Numbered from the stretch's first letter, positions 36,630 through 49,045 are shown. The stretch is 64,000 bases of DNA from Winogradskyella arenosi (GCF_003337305.1 NZ_QPJO01000006.1:62001-126000); one strand, 5' to 3'. Numbers and translations are program-made. The notes: generated by a model from the letters alone, not told the origin.

Positions 36630-37235
36630 ATGGCAAGATATACTGGTCCTAAAACTAAAATAGCCCGTAAATTCGGACAAGCTATCTTCGGAGACGACAA
36701 AGCCTTCGAAAAAAGAAATTACCCTCCAGGACAGCACGGTAACAACCGTCGTCGTGGTAAAAAATCTGAATACTCTATTCAATTAATGGAGAAGCAAAAA
36801 GCTAAATATACTTATGGTATTTTAGAAAAGCAATTCAGAAACATGTTCAAAAGAGCAACTTCTGCAAAAGGAATTACAGGTGAAGTATTACTTCAATTAT
36901 GTGAGTCTCGTTTAGACAACGTTGTATACAGAATGGGAATCTCTCCTTCTAGAAGCGGAGCTAGACAATTAGTATCTCACAGACATATTACTGTAAACGG
37001 TGAAAAAGTAAACATTCCTTCTTACCAATTAAAAGCTGGAGATGTTGTTGCAGTAAGAGAAAAATCTAAATCTTTAGAAGCAATCCAAAATTCATTAGCA
37101 AACTCTAGTGAAGTATTTGAATGGATTACTTGGAACACGAATACTATGGAAGGAACTTACGTTGCTGTCCCTGCTAGAATTCAGATTCCAGAACAAATCA
37201 ACGAGCAGTTAATCGTTGAACTTTACTCTAAATAA
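36630..37235 (+). CDS. rpsD: Ribosomal protein S4, cysteine-free N-terminus
   Basis: A 201-residue 16S-binding assembly protein. The N-terminus ([20 protein letters not shown]) lacks the zinc-binding cysteines found in some S4 proteins. The S4 domain [20 protein letters not shown] lies near residue 93. In E. coli S4 represses the alpha operon; here rpsD opens a separate transcription unit with its own structured leader, which fits autoregulation by analogy. Normal length. Confidence 0.97.
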   Translation: MARYTGPKTKIARKFGQAIFGDDKAFEKRNYPPGQHGNNRRRGKKSEYSIQLMEKQKAKYTYGILEKQFRNMFKRATSAKGITGEVLLQLCESRLDNVVYRMGISPSRSGARQLVSHRHITVNGEKVNIPSYQLKAGDVVAVREKSKSLEAIQNSLANSSEVFEWITWNTNTMEGTYVAVPARIQIPEQINEQLIVELYSK

Positions 37236-37329
37236 TAAATAATCACATTGGTATTTAGCCAAAGGATTTATAAGTCTTCTTCAAACTTTTAAATCGCGCA
37301 ACTAAATAGCAATTAAAACGAAGACAACT

Positions 37330-38322
37330 ATGGCAATATTAAATTTTCAGAAGCCTGATAAAGTAATCATGATTGATTCTACTGATTTTGAAGGGAAGTT
37401 TGAATTCAGACCTTTAGAACCAGGATACGGGTTAACAGTAGGAAACGCTTTAAGAAGAGTTTTATTATCTTCATTAGAGGGATTTGCTATCACTTCTATT
37501 AGAATAGAAGGTGTAGATCACGAATTTTCTACCATTTCTGGTGTTGTAGAAGATGTTACTGAAATGATTTTGAACTTAAAGCAAGTTAACTTTAAGCGTC
37601 AAATTGAAGAAGTAGATAACGAAACTGTTACAATTTCTATTTCAGGACAAAATCAAATTACAGCTGGAGATTTCCAGAAGTTTATCTCAGGATTCCAAGT
37701 TTTAAATACAGATTTAGTGATCTGTAACTTAGATCCTAAAGTAAACATCAGTATGGAGTTAACTATTGAAAAAGGTAGAGGTTATGTTCCTGCAGAAGAG
37801 AATAAAAAATCTTCAGCGGCTATCGGAACCATCTTTACAGATTCAATCTTTACACCGATTCAGAATGTAAAATATAGTATTGAAAATTACCGTGTTGAGC
37901 AAAAAACGGATTATGAAAAATTAGTTTTTGAAATTAGAACTGATGGCTCTATCAATCCTAAAGATGCTTTAACGGAAGCGGCTAAAATATTAATTCACCA
38001 CTTCATGTTATTCTCTGATGAGCGTATCACTTTAGAAGCTGATGAAATTGCACAGACTGAAACTTATGATGAAGAATCACTTCACATGAGACAACTATTG
38101 AAAACCAAATTGGTTGATATGGATCTTTCTGTACGTGCACTTAATTGTTTAAAAGCAGCAGAAGTAGATACCTTAGGAGACTTAGTATCTTTCAACAAAA
38201 ATGATTTAATGAAATTCAGAAACTTCGGTAAGAAGTCTTTAACTGAGCTAGAAGAACTAGTAAATGTTAAAGGGTTAAACTTCGGAATGGATTTAAGTAA
38301 ATATAAACTAGATAAAGATTAA
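37330..38322 (+). CDS. rpoA: RNA polymerase alpha subunit
   Basis: A 330-residue subunit that nucleates core polymerase assembly and contacts UP elements and activators. The N-terminal dimerisation domain includes [20 protein letters not shown] near residue 30. The C-terminal domain has [19 protein letters not shown] and [19 protein letters not shown]. Full length. Between rpsD and rplQ in the alpha-operon order. Confidence 0.98.
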   Translation: MAILNFQKPDKVIMIDSTDFEGKFEFRPLEPGYGLTVGNALRRVLLSSLEGFAITSIRIEGVDHEFSTISGVVEDVTEMILNLKQVNFKRQIEEVDNETVTISISGQNQITAGDFQKFISGFQVLNTDLVICNLDPKVNISMELTIEKGRGYVPAEENKKSSAAIGTIFTDSIFTPIQNVKYSIENYRVEQKTDYEKLVFEIRTDGSINPKDALTEAAKILIHHFMLFSDERITLEADEIAQTETYDEESLHMRQLLKTKLVDMDLSVRALNCLKAAEVDTLGDLVSFNKNDLMKFRNFGKKSLTELEELVNVKGLNFGMDLSKYKLDKD

Positions 38323-38383
38323 TACGTCATATTTTGCTCCTCGTAAAAGGGTAGTAGCAAGATGATGATTAAAACAAAATGTC

Positions 38384-38857
38384 ATGAGACACGGAAAAAA
38401 ATTCAACCACTTAGGAAGACAAACAGCGCATAGAAAGTCAATGTTAGCTAATATGGCTTGTTCTTTAATTGAGCACAAACGTATTAACACAACAGTAGCG
38501 AAAGCTAAAGCTTTAAAGCAGTTTGTAGAGCCTATGATTACAAAATCTAAAACAGATACGACTCACAACAGACGTATTGTTATGGCTAAGTTAAGACAAA
38601 CAGGTGCTGTAGCAGAATTGTTTAGAGATGTAGCTCCAAAGATTGGTGATCGTCCAGGTGGATATACACGTATCATTAAGTTAGGAAATCGTTTAGGTGA
38701 TAACGCTGATATGGCAATGATTGAGTTAGTTGATTACAACGAACTTTACAACGCTGATAAAGCGCCTAAGAAGTCGACTCGTAGAAGTAGAAGAGGTGGT
38801 AGCAAAGCTACAACAGCTCCAGCTGCTGAAACTAAGGCGTCTAACGAAGAAGAATAA
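38384..38857 (+). CDS. rplQ: Ribosomal protein L17
   Basis: A 157-residue 50S protein near the tunnel exit. The core ([40 protein letters not shown]) is typical, followed by a C-terminal extension of ~40 residues rich in K/R/S/A and acidic at the very end (NEEE). The extension is common in Bacteroidetes. Last gene of the ribosomal run, ended by a terminator. Confidence 0.98.
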   Translation: MRHGKKFNHLGRQTAHRKSMLANMACSLIEHKRINTTVAKAKALKQFVEPMITKSKTDTTHNRRIVMAKLRQTGAVAELFRDVAPKIGDRPGGYTRIIKLGNRLGDNADMAMIELVDYNELYNADKAPKKSTRRSRRGGSKATTAPAAETKASNEEE

Positions 38858-38884
38858 ATGTGGATAAGCATTTATAAATATAAA

Positions 38885-38916
38885 GGGTAAACTGTTTCAG
38901 TTTATCCTTTTTTTTT
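38885..38916 (+). terminator. Intrinsic terminator after rplQ
   Basis: GGGTAAACT (38885-38893), short loop, AGTTTATCC (38899-38907) with one G.T pair, followed by nine T. It closes the str-S10-spc-alpha run. Confidence 0.9.
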
Positions 38917-38984
38917 GGACTTTTGCAAAAGTTTAGGCAATTAGGTTTTGCTTTAATAGCGCAGAGCAAAAAGGTCTAAAAAAT

Positions 38985-39035
38985 GGTTTTATAACCTTTA
39001 AACCTATTTAGGTTTTTAACGTCACCTTAAAAGGT
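38985..39035 (+). promoter_or_regulatory. Cluster of three small hairpins upstream of carA
   Basis: GGTTTTATAACC (38985-38996), AAACCT-ATTT-AGGTTT (39000-39015, followed by two T), and ACCTT-AA-AAGGT (39024-39035, with GT/AC flanks). All are built from AGGT/ACCT words. The middle one ends in a five-T run like a small terminator. They sit 115-165 bases before carA, where a pyrimidine- or arginine-responsive element might lie. Confidence 0.4.
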
Positions 39036-39151
39036 AACAAAATAAGTCTTTTATAGTAGGTATAGTATTAAGAGGTGTCTGTAGTAAGTTCTAGGACATT
39101 TTTAAATAAAACATAAAACATAACAACAGCTTAATAACTCATATTTAAGTC

Positions 39152-40252
39152 ATGAAGTATAAACAAAGAAAAAAAGCGATTATCCTTTTAGCAGACGGAA
39201 CTATTTTTCACGGAAAATCGATAGGTAAAGAGGGATCTGCTTTTGGGGAGGTCTGTTTTAATACAGGTACCACTGGATATCAAGAAATTTTTACAGACCC
39301 ATCATACTACGGTCAGTTAATGGTAACGACAAATGCCCATATTGGAAATTACGGAACCAAGGCTGATGAAGTAGAATCTGATGAAGTTATGATAGCTGGG
39401 TTAATCTGTAAAAACTTTAGCTTTAACTACTCGCGTCCGGCAGGAGATGCGTCTTTAGAAGAATTCTTTGAAAAACATAACACGCTTGCTATTGCCGATG
39501 TAGATACACGTGCATTAGTTAGTTATATTAGAGATCACGGTGCTATGAATGCGGTTATCTCTACGGATGTAGATAATATTGAAGGTCTTAAAAAACAACT
39601 AGCAGACATTCCGTCTATGGTTGGTTTAGATTTAGCCTCTAAAGTATCTACCAAAGAACCTTACTTTGTTGGAGACGAAAATGCCACTTATAAAATTGCC
39701 GCTTTAGATCTTGGGATTAAGAAAAATATCTTAAGAAACTTAGCAAAAAGAGATGCTTATATTAAAGTGTTTCCTTACAATAGTAAGTTTGAAGATTTAG
39801 AAGCATTTCAACCAGATGGTTATTTTCTTTCTAATGGTCCTGGAGATCCAGAACCGCTAGTAGATGCTATAGAAGTGGCTAAGAATATCATTGAAAAGAA
39901 TAAGCCTTTATTCGGAATCTGTTTAGGGCACCAAGTCATTGCTTTAGCCAATGGTATTTCAACTTATAAAATGTACAATGGGCACCGTGGTATTAACCAC
40001 CCAGTGAAAAACCTTGTCACCGGAAAAGGAGAAATAACGTCTCAAAATCACGGGTTCGCTATTAATAGAGAAGAAACGGAAGCTCATGCTAATGTAGAGA
40101 TCACGCATGTACATTTAAATGATGATACCGTAGCAGGTATTAAGCTTAAGGATAAAAATTGTTATTCGGTTCAGTACCACCCTGAGGCAAGTCCTGGGCC
40201 AAACGATTCTTTATACTTATTCGATCAATTTATTGAGAATCTTAAGAAATAG
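39152..40252 (+). CDS. carA: Carbamoyl-phosphate synthase small (glutaminase) subunit
   Basis: A 366-residue class I glutamine amidotransferase that gives ammonia to the large subunit for arginine and pyrimidine synthesis. The N-terminal domain shows LADGTIFHGKSIGKEG and VCFNTGTTGYQEIFTDPSY. The catalytic triad is Cys257 (GICLGHQ), His343 and Glu345 (QYHPEASPGP). Typical length. carB is not in the window, so the subunits are encoded apart. Terminators on both sides make it monocistronic. Confidence 0.97.
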   Translation: MKYKQRKKAIILLADGTIFHGKSIGKEGSAFGEVCFNTGTTGYQEIFTDPSYYGQLMVTTNAHIGNYGTKADEVESDEVMIAGLICKNFSFNYSRPAGDASLEEFFEKHNTLAIADVDTRALVSYIRDHGAMNAVISTDVDNIEGLKKQLADIPSMVGLDLASKVSTKEPYFVGDENATYKIAALDLGIKKNILRNLAKRDAYIKVFPYNSKFEDLEAFQPDGYFLSNGPGDPEPLVDAIEVAKNIIEKNKPLFGICLGHQVIALANGISTYKMYNGHRGINHPVKNLVTGKGEITSQNHGFAINREETEAHANVEITHVHLNDDTVAGIKLKDKNCYSVQYHPEASPGPNDSLYLFDQFIENLKK

Positions 40253-40263
40253 ACACTACAGAA

Positions 40264-40298
40264 AACGCAAGGATTACAAAAAATTCTTGCGTTTTTTT
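40264..40298 (+). terminator. Intrinsic terminator after carA
   Basis: AACGCAAG (40264-40271) pairs with CTTGCGTT (40286-40293), followed by a T-run to 40298. It lies 12 bases after the carA stop. Confidence 0.85.
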
Positions 40299-40370
40299 AG
40301 TTACGAAAACAATATCGTAAACTTTAATCATAAATATGATTTTTGTCAAGTATAGCCTTTAAGATTTTCG

Positions 40371-40378
40371 TAAATTTG
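40371..40378 (+). promoter_or_regulatory. Candidate -7 box (TAAATTTG) for eno
   Basis: An exact TAnnTTTG match about 100 bases before the eno ATG. The nearest TTTG upstream (40342-40345) is 25 bases away, longer than the usual 17-19, so the -33 element is uncertain. Confidence 0.45.
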
Positions 40379-40465
40379 TTACAGTTCTAAGGCTTATATA
40401 ACACAGAACTTTGTTCAAGTGTTGTACAATTTTTATGACAAATTAAATTTTAAAATCAAAGTTAA

Positions 40466-41776
<1,311 letters not shown>

Positions 41777-41801
41777 GGTTTTAAAGCCTATTCAAATAAA
41801 A

Positions 41802-41833
41802 AACCATCTAACTTAGCGTTAGATGGTTTTTTT
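41802..41833 (+). terminator. Intrinsic terminator after eno
   Basis: AACCATCTAAC (41802-41812), loop TTAGC, GTTAGATGGTT (41818-41828) and a T-run to 41833. A perfect 11-bp stem. Confidence 0.93.
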
Positions 41834-42072
41834 ATGCCTTTGTATTAGGGAATACATCACTTTTAAAGCTTTGTGTGCTGCAAGTTATAGGTGGTGTAAT
41901 CTAAGAATAGCGCCTTAGAAACGTGGGACGTAATTGCCAATAAGACTTAATTAGTTTCATCAGTCGGTAAGATCTACTTAATTTGTTAAAAGCATTATAA
42001 ATCTCCTTTCTAAATCGATTGAGATTTCGTAAATTTACGTTCTTATAATTTATTAAAATCCGTAGAGAAAAT

Positions 42073-43359
42073 ATGTCAGATAAAGCTACATTAGAAATTA
42101 ATGGTGAAAAGTATGAATTTCCTGTTGTTATAGGAACAGAAAAGGAAGTCGCAATAGATATTAAAAGTTTAAGAACTGCTACTAATGGAGTAATCACCAT
42201 AGATCCAGGTTTTAAAAATACTGGAAGTTGTGAAAGTGCTATTACATTTCTAGATGGTGAAAAAGGAATCTTAAGATATAGAGGATATTCTATTGAAGAA
42301 CTTGCTGAAAAAGCTGATTTCTTAGAAGTTATTTATTTATTAATCTTCGGAGAATTACCAAACAAAGAAAAATTAGATCAGTTTCATGAAGACATCAAGT
42401 CGCATTCCGTTGTAGATGATGATTTAAAGAAAATTTTAGATGCCTTTCCTAAATCTGCACACCCAATGGGCGTGTTGTCGTCATTAACTAGTGCACTTAC
42501 GGCGTTTTACCCATCTTCAGTAGATGTCGCTTCAGAAGAAGCAATGTATAACTCTATCGTTACAATTTTAGGTAAATTCCCTGTAATTGTTTCATGGACA
42601 ATGCGTAAAAAGCAAGGTTTACCATTAGAATATGGAGATGATAACTTAGGTTATGTAGAAAATATCTTAAAGATGATGTTTAAGAGTCCTAATGGAGACT
42701 ACAAGCAAAACCCAATCCTTGTTAACGCTTTAGATAAGCTTTTAATTTTACATGCAGATCACGAGCAAAACTGTTCGACTTCTACAGTTAGAATTACAGG
42801 GTCATCACATGCTGGTCTTTTTGTGTCTTTAGCCTCTGGTATCTCTGCACTTTGGGGACCATTACATGGTGGTGCTAACCAAGCGGTATTAGAAATGCTT
42901 GAAGCCATTAAGGAAGATGGTGGTGATACTAAAAAATATATGGCAAAAGCGAAGGATAAAAATGATCCTTTCCGTCTTATGGGCTTTGGACACCGTGTGT
43001 ATAAAAACTTTGATCCAAGAGCTAAGATTATTAAAGTGGCCGCTGATGAAGTATTATCCGATTTAGGAATTGAAGATCCAATTCTTGATATTGCTAAAGG
43101 TTTAGAGAAAGAAGCTTTAGAAGATCCATACTTCGTAGATAGAAAATTATATCCAAACGTAGATTTCTATTCTGGTATTATTTACAGAGCTATGGGAATT
43201 CCTGTAGAGATGTTTACGGTGATGTTTGCCTTAGGTCGTTTACCAGGTTGGATTGCACAGTGGAAAGAAATGAGAAGAAAACAAGAACCAATTGGTCGTC
43301 CAAGACAATTGTATACAGGAGAAACGTACAGACCATTTGTACCTGTTAACGAAAGATAA
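42073..43359 (+). CDS. gltA: Citrate synthase
   Basis: A 428-residue type II-like citrate synthase that condenses oxaloacetate and acetyl-CoA in the TCA cycle. Key regions: LRYRGYSIEELAE near residue 75, HADHEQNCSTSTVRITGSSHAG with an active-site His, LWGPLHGGANQAV, and MGFGHRVYKNFDPRA with another. The catalytic Asp is in the DFYSGIIYRAMGIP segment. Typical length. It is a single gene followed by a terminator. Confidence 0.97.
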   Translation: MSDKATLEINGEKYEFPVVIGTEKEVAIDIKSLRTATNGVITIDPGFKNTGSCESAITFLDGEKGILRYRGYSIEELAEKADFLEVIYLLIFGELPNKEKLDQFHEDIKSHSVVDDDLKKILDAFPKSAHPMGVLSSLTSALTAFYPSSVDVASEEAMYNSIVTILGKFPVIVSWTMRKKQGLPLEYGDDNLGYVENILKMMFKSPNGDYKQNPILVNALDKLLILHADHEQNCSTSTVRITGSSHAGLFVSLASGISALWGPLHGGANQAVLEMLEAIKEDGGDTKKYMAKAKDKNDPFRLMGFGHRVYKNFDPRAKIIKVAADEVLSDLGIEDPILDIAKGLEKEALEDPYFVDRKLYPNVDFYSGIIYRAMGIPVEMFTVMFALGRLPGWIAQWKEMRRKQEPIGRPRQLYTGETYRPFVPVNER

Positions 43360-43378
43360 TTTATTCGTAGAGAATATT

Positions 43379-43412
43379 AAAAAGCTTCATATTTATTATG
43401 AAGCTTTTTTTA
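43379..43412 (+). terminator. Intrinsic terminator after gltA
   Basis: AAGCTTCAT (43382-43390) pairs with ATGAAGCTT (43398-43406), with more A-T pairs at the base and a run of seven T. Confidence 0.9.
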
Positions 43413-43522
43413 TTTTTGGACTAGCGATAGCGTAGAACGTCATACTAGGTTTTTACCAAATATGAAAGTCTTAAAATAGCCAAAAGTTCTGGCTTAAAGC
43501 ACCTACTCTAAACGCATCTCTA

Positions 43523-43552
43523 AATAATGCTTTTAAAACATAGCGCATTATT
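43523..43552. promoter_or_regulatory. Inverted repeat upstream of the amidinotransferase-superfamily gene
   Basis: AATAATGC (43523-43530) and GCATTATT (43545-43552), a perfect 8-bp repeat with a 14-base spacer, 26 bases before the ATG at 43578. The size and place fit an operator, but no nearby regulator is encoded. Confidence 0.4.
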
Positions 43553-43577
43553 CTAAATAACTAATAGATACGACCAC

Positions 43578-44489
43578 ATGAAATTAAACATAGAAAACGA
43601 AACCTCTAAACTAAAAGCTGTCATTTTAGGAACTGCGGAAAGCAATGGACCTATTCCTTCATTGGAAGAAGCTTATGATCCTAAATCTATTCAGCATATC
43701 AAAGCAGGCACTTATCCTAAAGAAGCGGATATGGTAGCTGAAATGGAAGCTGTGGCAGCAGTACTGAAAAAGTACGATGTAACCGTTTATAGACCGCAAG
43801 TGATCCAAGATTACAATCAGATTTTTTCAAGAGATATCGCCTTTGTCATAGAAGATAAACTTGTAAAAGCGAATATTCTACCCGATCGTGAGCGTGAGTA
43901 TGAAGCGATTCAGCATGTATTAGATCAAATAGGAACGGAGAATATTATTGAACTTCCCGAAGAATGTCACGTAGAAGGTGGTGATGTTATGCCTTATAAT
44001 GATTATATTTTTATAGGAACGTATTCTGGGGCAGATTACTCCGATTATATAACCGCACGGACCAATATGGATGCTGTGATTGCGCTTCAAGAGTTGTTTC
44101 CGCATAAAACAGTGAAGTCTTTTGAGCTTCGTAAATCCAATACAGATCCTAAGGAAAATGCACTTCATTTAGACTGTTGTTTTCAACCTATAGGAAAAGA
44201 TAAAGCTATACTTCATAAAAATGGGTTCTTAGTAGAGCGCGAATACGAATGGTTAGTCGATTTCTTCGGTAAAGAGAATGTTTTCGAAATTACTAAAGAT
44301 GAAATGTATAATATGAATAGTAACATCTTTTCAATTTCAGAGGATGTTGTCATTTCTGAAAAGAATTTTACGCGATTAAATACTTGGTTGTGCGAAAATG
44401 GATTTACAGTTGAAGAAGTAGCCTATGCTGAAATAGCAAAACAAGAAGGCTTATTGCGTTGTTCAACGATGCCTCTTATTAGAGACTAA
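43578..44489 (+). CDS. Guanidino-group modifying enzyme, arginine deiminase / amidinotransferase superfamily
   Basis: A 303-residue enzyme of the pentein fold. The catalytic set is visible: His131-Val-Glu133-Gly-Gly-Asp136 (HVEGGD), His197 in LHLDCC, and the nucleophile Cys295 in LLRCSTMP. The superfamily includes arginine deiminase, dimethylargininase and glycine amidinotransferase; the sequence does not tell which substrate is used. Dimethylarginine dimethylaminohydrolase-type or deiminase activity is most likely given the length. It is a single gene flanked by terminators. A second member (CtlX type) lies at 54415. Confidence 0.85.
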   Translation: MKLNIENETSKLKAVILGTAESNGPIPSLEEAYDPKSIQHIKAGTYPKEADMVAEMEAVAAVLKKYDVTVYRPQVIQDYNQIFSRDIAFVIEDKLVKANILPDREREYEAIQHVLDQIGTENIIELPEECHVEGGDVMPYNDYIFIGTYSGADYSDYITARTNMDAVIALQELFPHKTVKSFELRKSNTDPKENALHLDCCFQPIGKDKAILHKNGFLVEREYEWLVDFFGKENVFEITKDEMYNMNSNIFSISEDVVISEKNFTRLNTWLCENGFTVEEVAYAEIAKQEGLLRCSTMPLIRD

Positions 44490-44546
44490 GAAAAAACGAT
44501 AGGTTTAATACTGAAATAAAATCCTTTTAATGTAGGATGAGATACT

Positions 44547-44589
44547 AAAGTAGGACTGCTCCTTTTTGTGAGCGTTCTACTTTTTTTGT
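44547..44589 (+). terminator. Intrinsic terminator after the amidinotransferase-superfamily gene
   Basis: AAAGTAG...GCTC pairs with GAGC...CTACTTT around a CTTTTTGT loop, with an internal bulge, followed by seven T. It lies between convergent genes, and the complement offers a weak A-rich tail only. Confidence 0.7.
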
Positions 44590-44621
44590 TTAAAAATGAG
44601 GATTGCAATGGTCCTCGCCCA

Positions 44622-44891
44622 TTACTTTCTATAAAGAAAATAGGTGTTAACAAGATTAATATATTCTACTTTAGCTTGCTCTCTACTAATATTTTTAATT
44701 TGAAATAGCGCATTAGCCTTAAAAGCATTAATGATAGGTTTACGGCTGCTTGGTCTGTCGTAATTACTAGTTGCTTTTTTGTAGTAAGCATAGAGGCGTA
44801 ATAGAAAGTCTGCAGGAAAAGGATCTGTATGATCATTTACGAGATCTACAGCAGTCTTAAATTCGATATCTAAATCTTTTTTGGAAGTCAT
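44622..44891 (-). CDS. Acyl-CoA-binding protein
   Basis: An 89-residue protein of the ACBP family, four helices binding long-chain acyl-CoA in the cytosol. It starts SKKDLDIEFKTAVDLVND, with the family segments LLRLYAYYKKATSNYDRPS and KANALFQIKNISREQAKVEYINLV. The family is widespread in eukaryotes and patchy in bacteria. It overlaps the psd stop by one base, so it belongs to the phospholipid cluster, where acyl-CoA/acyl-chain supply is a sensible role. Confidence 0.85.
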   Translation of the reverse strand: MTSKKDLDIEFKTAVDLVNDHTDPFPADFLLRLYAYYKKATSNYDRPSSRKPIINAFKANALFQIKNISREQAKVEYINLVNTYFLYRK

Positions 44892-45544
44892 TATTTTATT
44901 TCTGCAATGATGCTTTCACCACCACGAACTTTTTGGTTCAGTTCTACTTTTATTTCAGCATGCAAAGGTAAGAATAAATCTACTCGTGACCCAAATTTAA
45001 TAAATCCTGAATCGGCACCTTGTTGTGCAGTCGCATCTACTTTTGCATAATTTACAATACGCTTGGCTAAAGCCCCAGCAATTTGGCGGTATAGAATTTT
45101 TCCAAAATTAGCGTTCTCAACCACTACCGTAGTACGTTCGTTTTCTTCACTTGCTTTTGGGTGCCATGCCACTAAATATTTCCCTGGGTGGTATTTACTA
45201 TAAGTCACTTTACCAGAAATAGGGTAGCGTGTTACATGAACGTTTACCGGAGACATAAAGACAGATACCTGTATACGTTTGTCTTTAAATACTTCATTTT
45301 CTTCTACTTCCTCTATAACAACCACTTTACCATCAACAGGAGATAAGGCCTGTGAGACTTCTGGGTGGGTGTTACGTTTAGGGTTTCTAAAAAACTGTAG
45401 GATTAGTATAAAGAAGCCTAAAACCAAAAGCATTAAGCTGGTTCTTAGCCATTCTGTTGTAATAAACCCATCAATGAGAAAAAATGAAGCGACAACAATA
45501 ACTAACGTTATGAAAATAATTTTATGGCCTTCTTTATGAAACAT
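44891..45544 (-). CDS. psd: Phosphatidylserine decarboxylase
   Basis: A 217-residue short-form enzyme that makes phosphatidylethanolamine. Two N-terminal hydrophobic segments (about 8-45) anchor it. Conserved parts are SPVDGKVVVIEEV, FMSPVNVHVTRYPISG and the self-cleavage site FGSRVDLFLP, where Ser186 becomes the pyruvoyl group. It overlaps cdsA by 11 bases and the ACBP gene by one base, which strongly implies coupled expression. Confidence 0.95.
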   Translation of the reverse strand: MFHKEGHKIIFITLVIVVASFFLIDGFITTEWLRTSLMLLVLGFFILILQFFRNPKRNTHPEVSQALSPVDGKVVVIEEVEENEVFKDKRIQVSVFMSPVNVHVTRYPISGKVTYSKYHPGKYLVAWHPKASEENERTTVVVENANFGKILYRQIAGALAKRIVNYAKVDATAQQGADSGFIKFGSRVDLFLPLHAEIKVELNQKVRGGESIIAEIK

Positions 45545-46367
45545 ACTTTAAAATTCTTATGAATAAATATATAAATGGTACTGCAAAGATAATACTATCT
45601 AATCGATCTAACAGTCCTCCGTGTCCTGGCATTATAACGCCACTATCTTTAACCCCTGCTTGACGTTTAAATTTTGACTCTATTAGGTCACCAAATGTAC
45701 CAAAAACACTAACAATAATAGCTAATATAAGCCATGAAGTATAGCTTAAGGTTAAACCTAAGCTATGCGCGTAAACGGTAATAAAATAGCTAGAAACACA
45801 AGAAAAGAATAAGCCCCCTAGGAATCCTTCAACTGTTTTTTTAGGTGATATACTCGGAAATAGTTTCTGTTTACCAAAATTCTTGCCCACTAAATACGCC
45901 GCACTGTCATTCACCCAAATAAGAATAAATGCGCCTAAAAGCATGAAAGGGGTAAACTCATCTTGATAATTTGCTATCAGCATCATAAATACAAAACCAC
46001 TTGTTAAGTAGAATGCGGTTACAATATGGCGCTTAGATTCAAAAAGTGGAATTTTCTTAGCGGTAAAAACATCTTTTATTAAGATAAGGTTAACAAAGAT
46101 GGTAATGACCAATAAGATTTTAATGGCTTCATTGGCAATAAGGTCTGTGGTGTTATACACACTCATATACCAAAAACCGCCATAGATAACTAAAAAGATA
46201 ATGTATTGTACAAAAGATTTTAAATGGATAAGACGGCTAAATTCTGTAAGACAGATGAGGCCAAAAAGTCCAATTAAAATGACTGATGTATTCTGAGCGT
46301 ATAGGGAACCTATAAGTAATACGACATAGATAACCCCAGAGAGGGCTCTTATTGCTAACTCTTTCAT
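45534..46367 (-). CDS. cdsA: Phosphatidate cytidylyltransferase
   Basis: A 277-residue inner-membrane enzyme making CDP-diacylglycerol, with about eight transmembrane segments. The signature is complete: ESKFKRQAGVKDSGVIMPGH then GGLLDRLDS near residue 230-257. It overlaps the LUD-domain gene by one base (TAATG) and psd by 11. cdsA and psd act in the same phospholipid pathway. Confidence 0.96.
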   Translation of the reverse strand: MKELAIRALSGVIYVVLLIGSLYAQNTSVILIGLFGLICLTEFSRLIHLKSFVQYIIFLVIYGGFWYMSVYNTTDLIANEAIKILLVITIFVNLILIKDVFTAKKIPLFESKRHIVTAFYLTSGFVFMMLIANYQDEFTPFMLLGAFILIWVNDSAAYLVGKNFGKQKLFPSISPKKTVEGFLGGLFFSCVSSYFITVYAHSLGLTLSYTSWLILAIIVSVFGTFGDLIESKFKRQAGVKDSGVIMPGHGGLLDRLDSIIFAVPFIYLFIRILKYVS

Positions 46368-46975
46368 TATAAATCTTCTAGTAAGAGTAGGTATAAATTT
46401 TTAGAGCTGCTACCATAAGTTAAAAAGTCCTTATCGTCTGCAGTTTTAAAATGTTTAATAGTGGTAATGTTAGTCGGAATTTTTGTGGTGCTTTTTGCTT
46501 TGATTCCTTTTAAGCCTTCGCCAATAGTTTCAACAAACTGACTTGTAGTGGCGTAGATAATGAAGTTATCTGGTAATTCAATTAATTTTTTCTCTGCGAT
46601 TTGGTTGGACGAAATTAATAAGGATCCGTCGTCAGAAATTAAATACTCACAGGTAGATAAAAAATAAGTGCTTTCAGAAAGATTATGCGAGGCATTTAAA
46701 TTAAAATCCTTAAATAACTCAGCCAAACGTGGATCTATTATAAAGACTTTATCATTATGCCATTGATTTTCTTCTAATATGGCATTGAAACTTTCTTGTA
46801 CTTCTTCTATATTTTCGCAATATAAAAATTTACCACCATTCGCTTTAAAATTAATTGTAAAGCGTTCATCTACAGGTAGCTTCATTTCTGGCATGTATTT
46901 GCCCCGCTCATGATTTGGTATGTTTTCTTCAGTTTTTTCAGATTTTCTTCCGAAGAATTTACTAAATATGCTCAT
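46367..46975 (-). CDS. LUD-domain protein
   Basis: A 202-residue cytosolic protein of the LUD (LutB/LutC, YkgG) domain type. After a charged N-terminal segment (FFGRKSEKTEEN), the core shows VFIIDPRLAELFKDF, TYFLSTCEYLISDDGSLLISS and KSTTKIPTNITTIKH, as in the domain. No LutA or iron-sulfur partner is adjacent. It is translationally coupled to cdsA (TAATG), which is surprising; a direct role in phospholipid synthesis is not known to me. A terminator/promoter pair lies upstream. Confidence 0.8.
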   Translation of the reverse strand: MSIFSKFFGRKSEKTEENIPNHERGKYMPEMKLPVDERFTINFKANGGKFLYCENIEEVQESFNAILEENQWHNDKVFIIDPRLAELFKDFNLNASHNLSESTYFLSTCEYLISDDGSLLISSNQIAEKKLIELPDNFIIYATTSQFVETIGEGLKGIKAKSTTKIPTNITTIKHFKTADDKDFLTYGSSSKNLYLLLLEDL

Positions 46976-47014
46976 TCAATAATTGCTATTAATCCTAGTG
47001 TGGTGTGTTATCTT

Positions 47015-47022
47015 CAAATATA
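47015..47022 (-). promoter_or_regulatory. Candidate -7 box (TATATTTG) for the LUD-cdsA-psd-ACBP unit
   Basis: The minus strand reads TATATTTG, overlapping the end of the T-tract of the ftsH terminator, 40 bases before the LUD start at 46975. A -33 element is not clear. Confidence 0.45.
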
Positions 47023-47055
47023 AAAAAACTTAAACTAACACAGAGTTAATTTAAG
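47022..47055 (-). terminator. Intrinsic terminator after ftsH
   Basis: On the minus strand CTTAAATTAAC (47055-47045) pairs with GTTAGTTTAAG (47039-47029) with one G.T pair, then seven T (47028-47022). It ends the rsfS-ftsH unit. Confidence 0.8.
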
Positions 47056-47085
47056 CTTTTTATATGATTTATGGGAGATGAGAGC

Positions 47086-49029
<1,944 letters not shown>

Positions 49030-49045
49030 TAAGCATGTCCTTTAT

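Noticed and set aside
40342-40378. A full -33/-7 promoter for eno
   Set aside because: The TTTG at 40342 is 25 bases from the -7 box, too far. Only the -7 element is kept.
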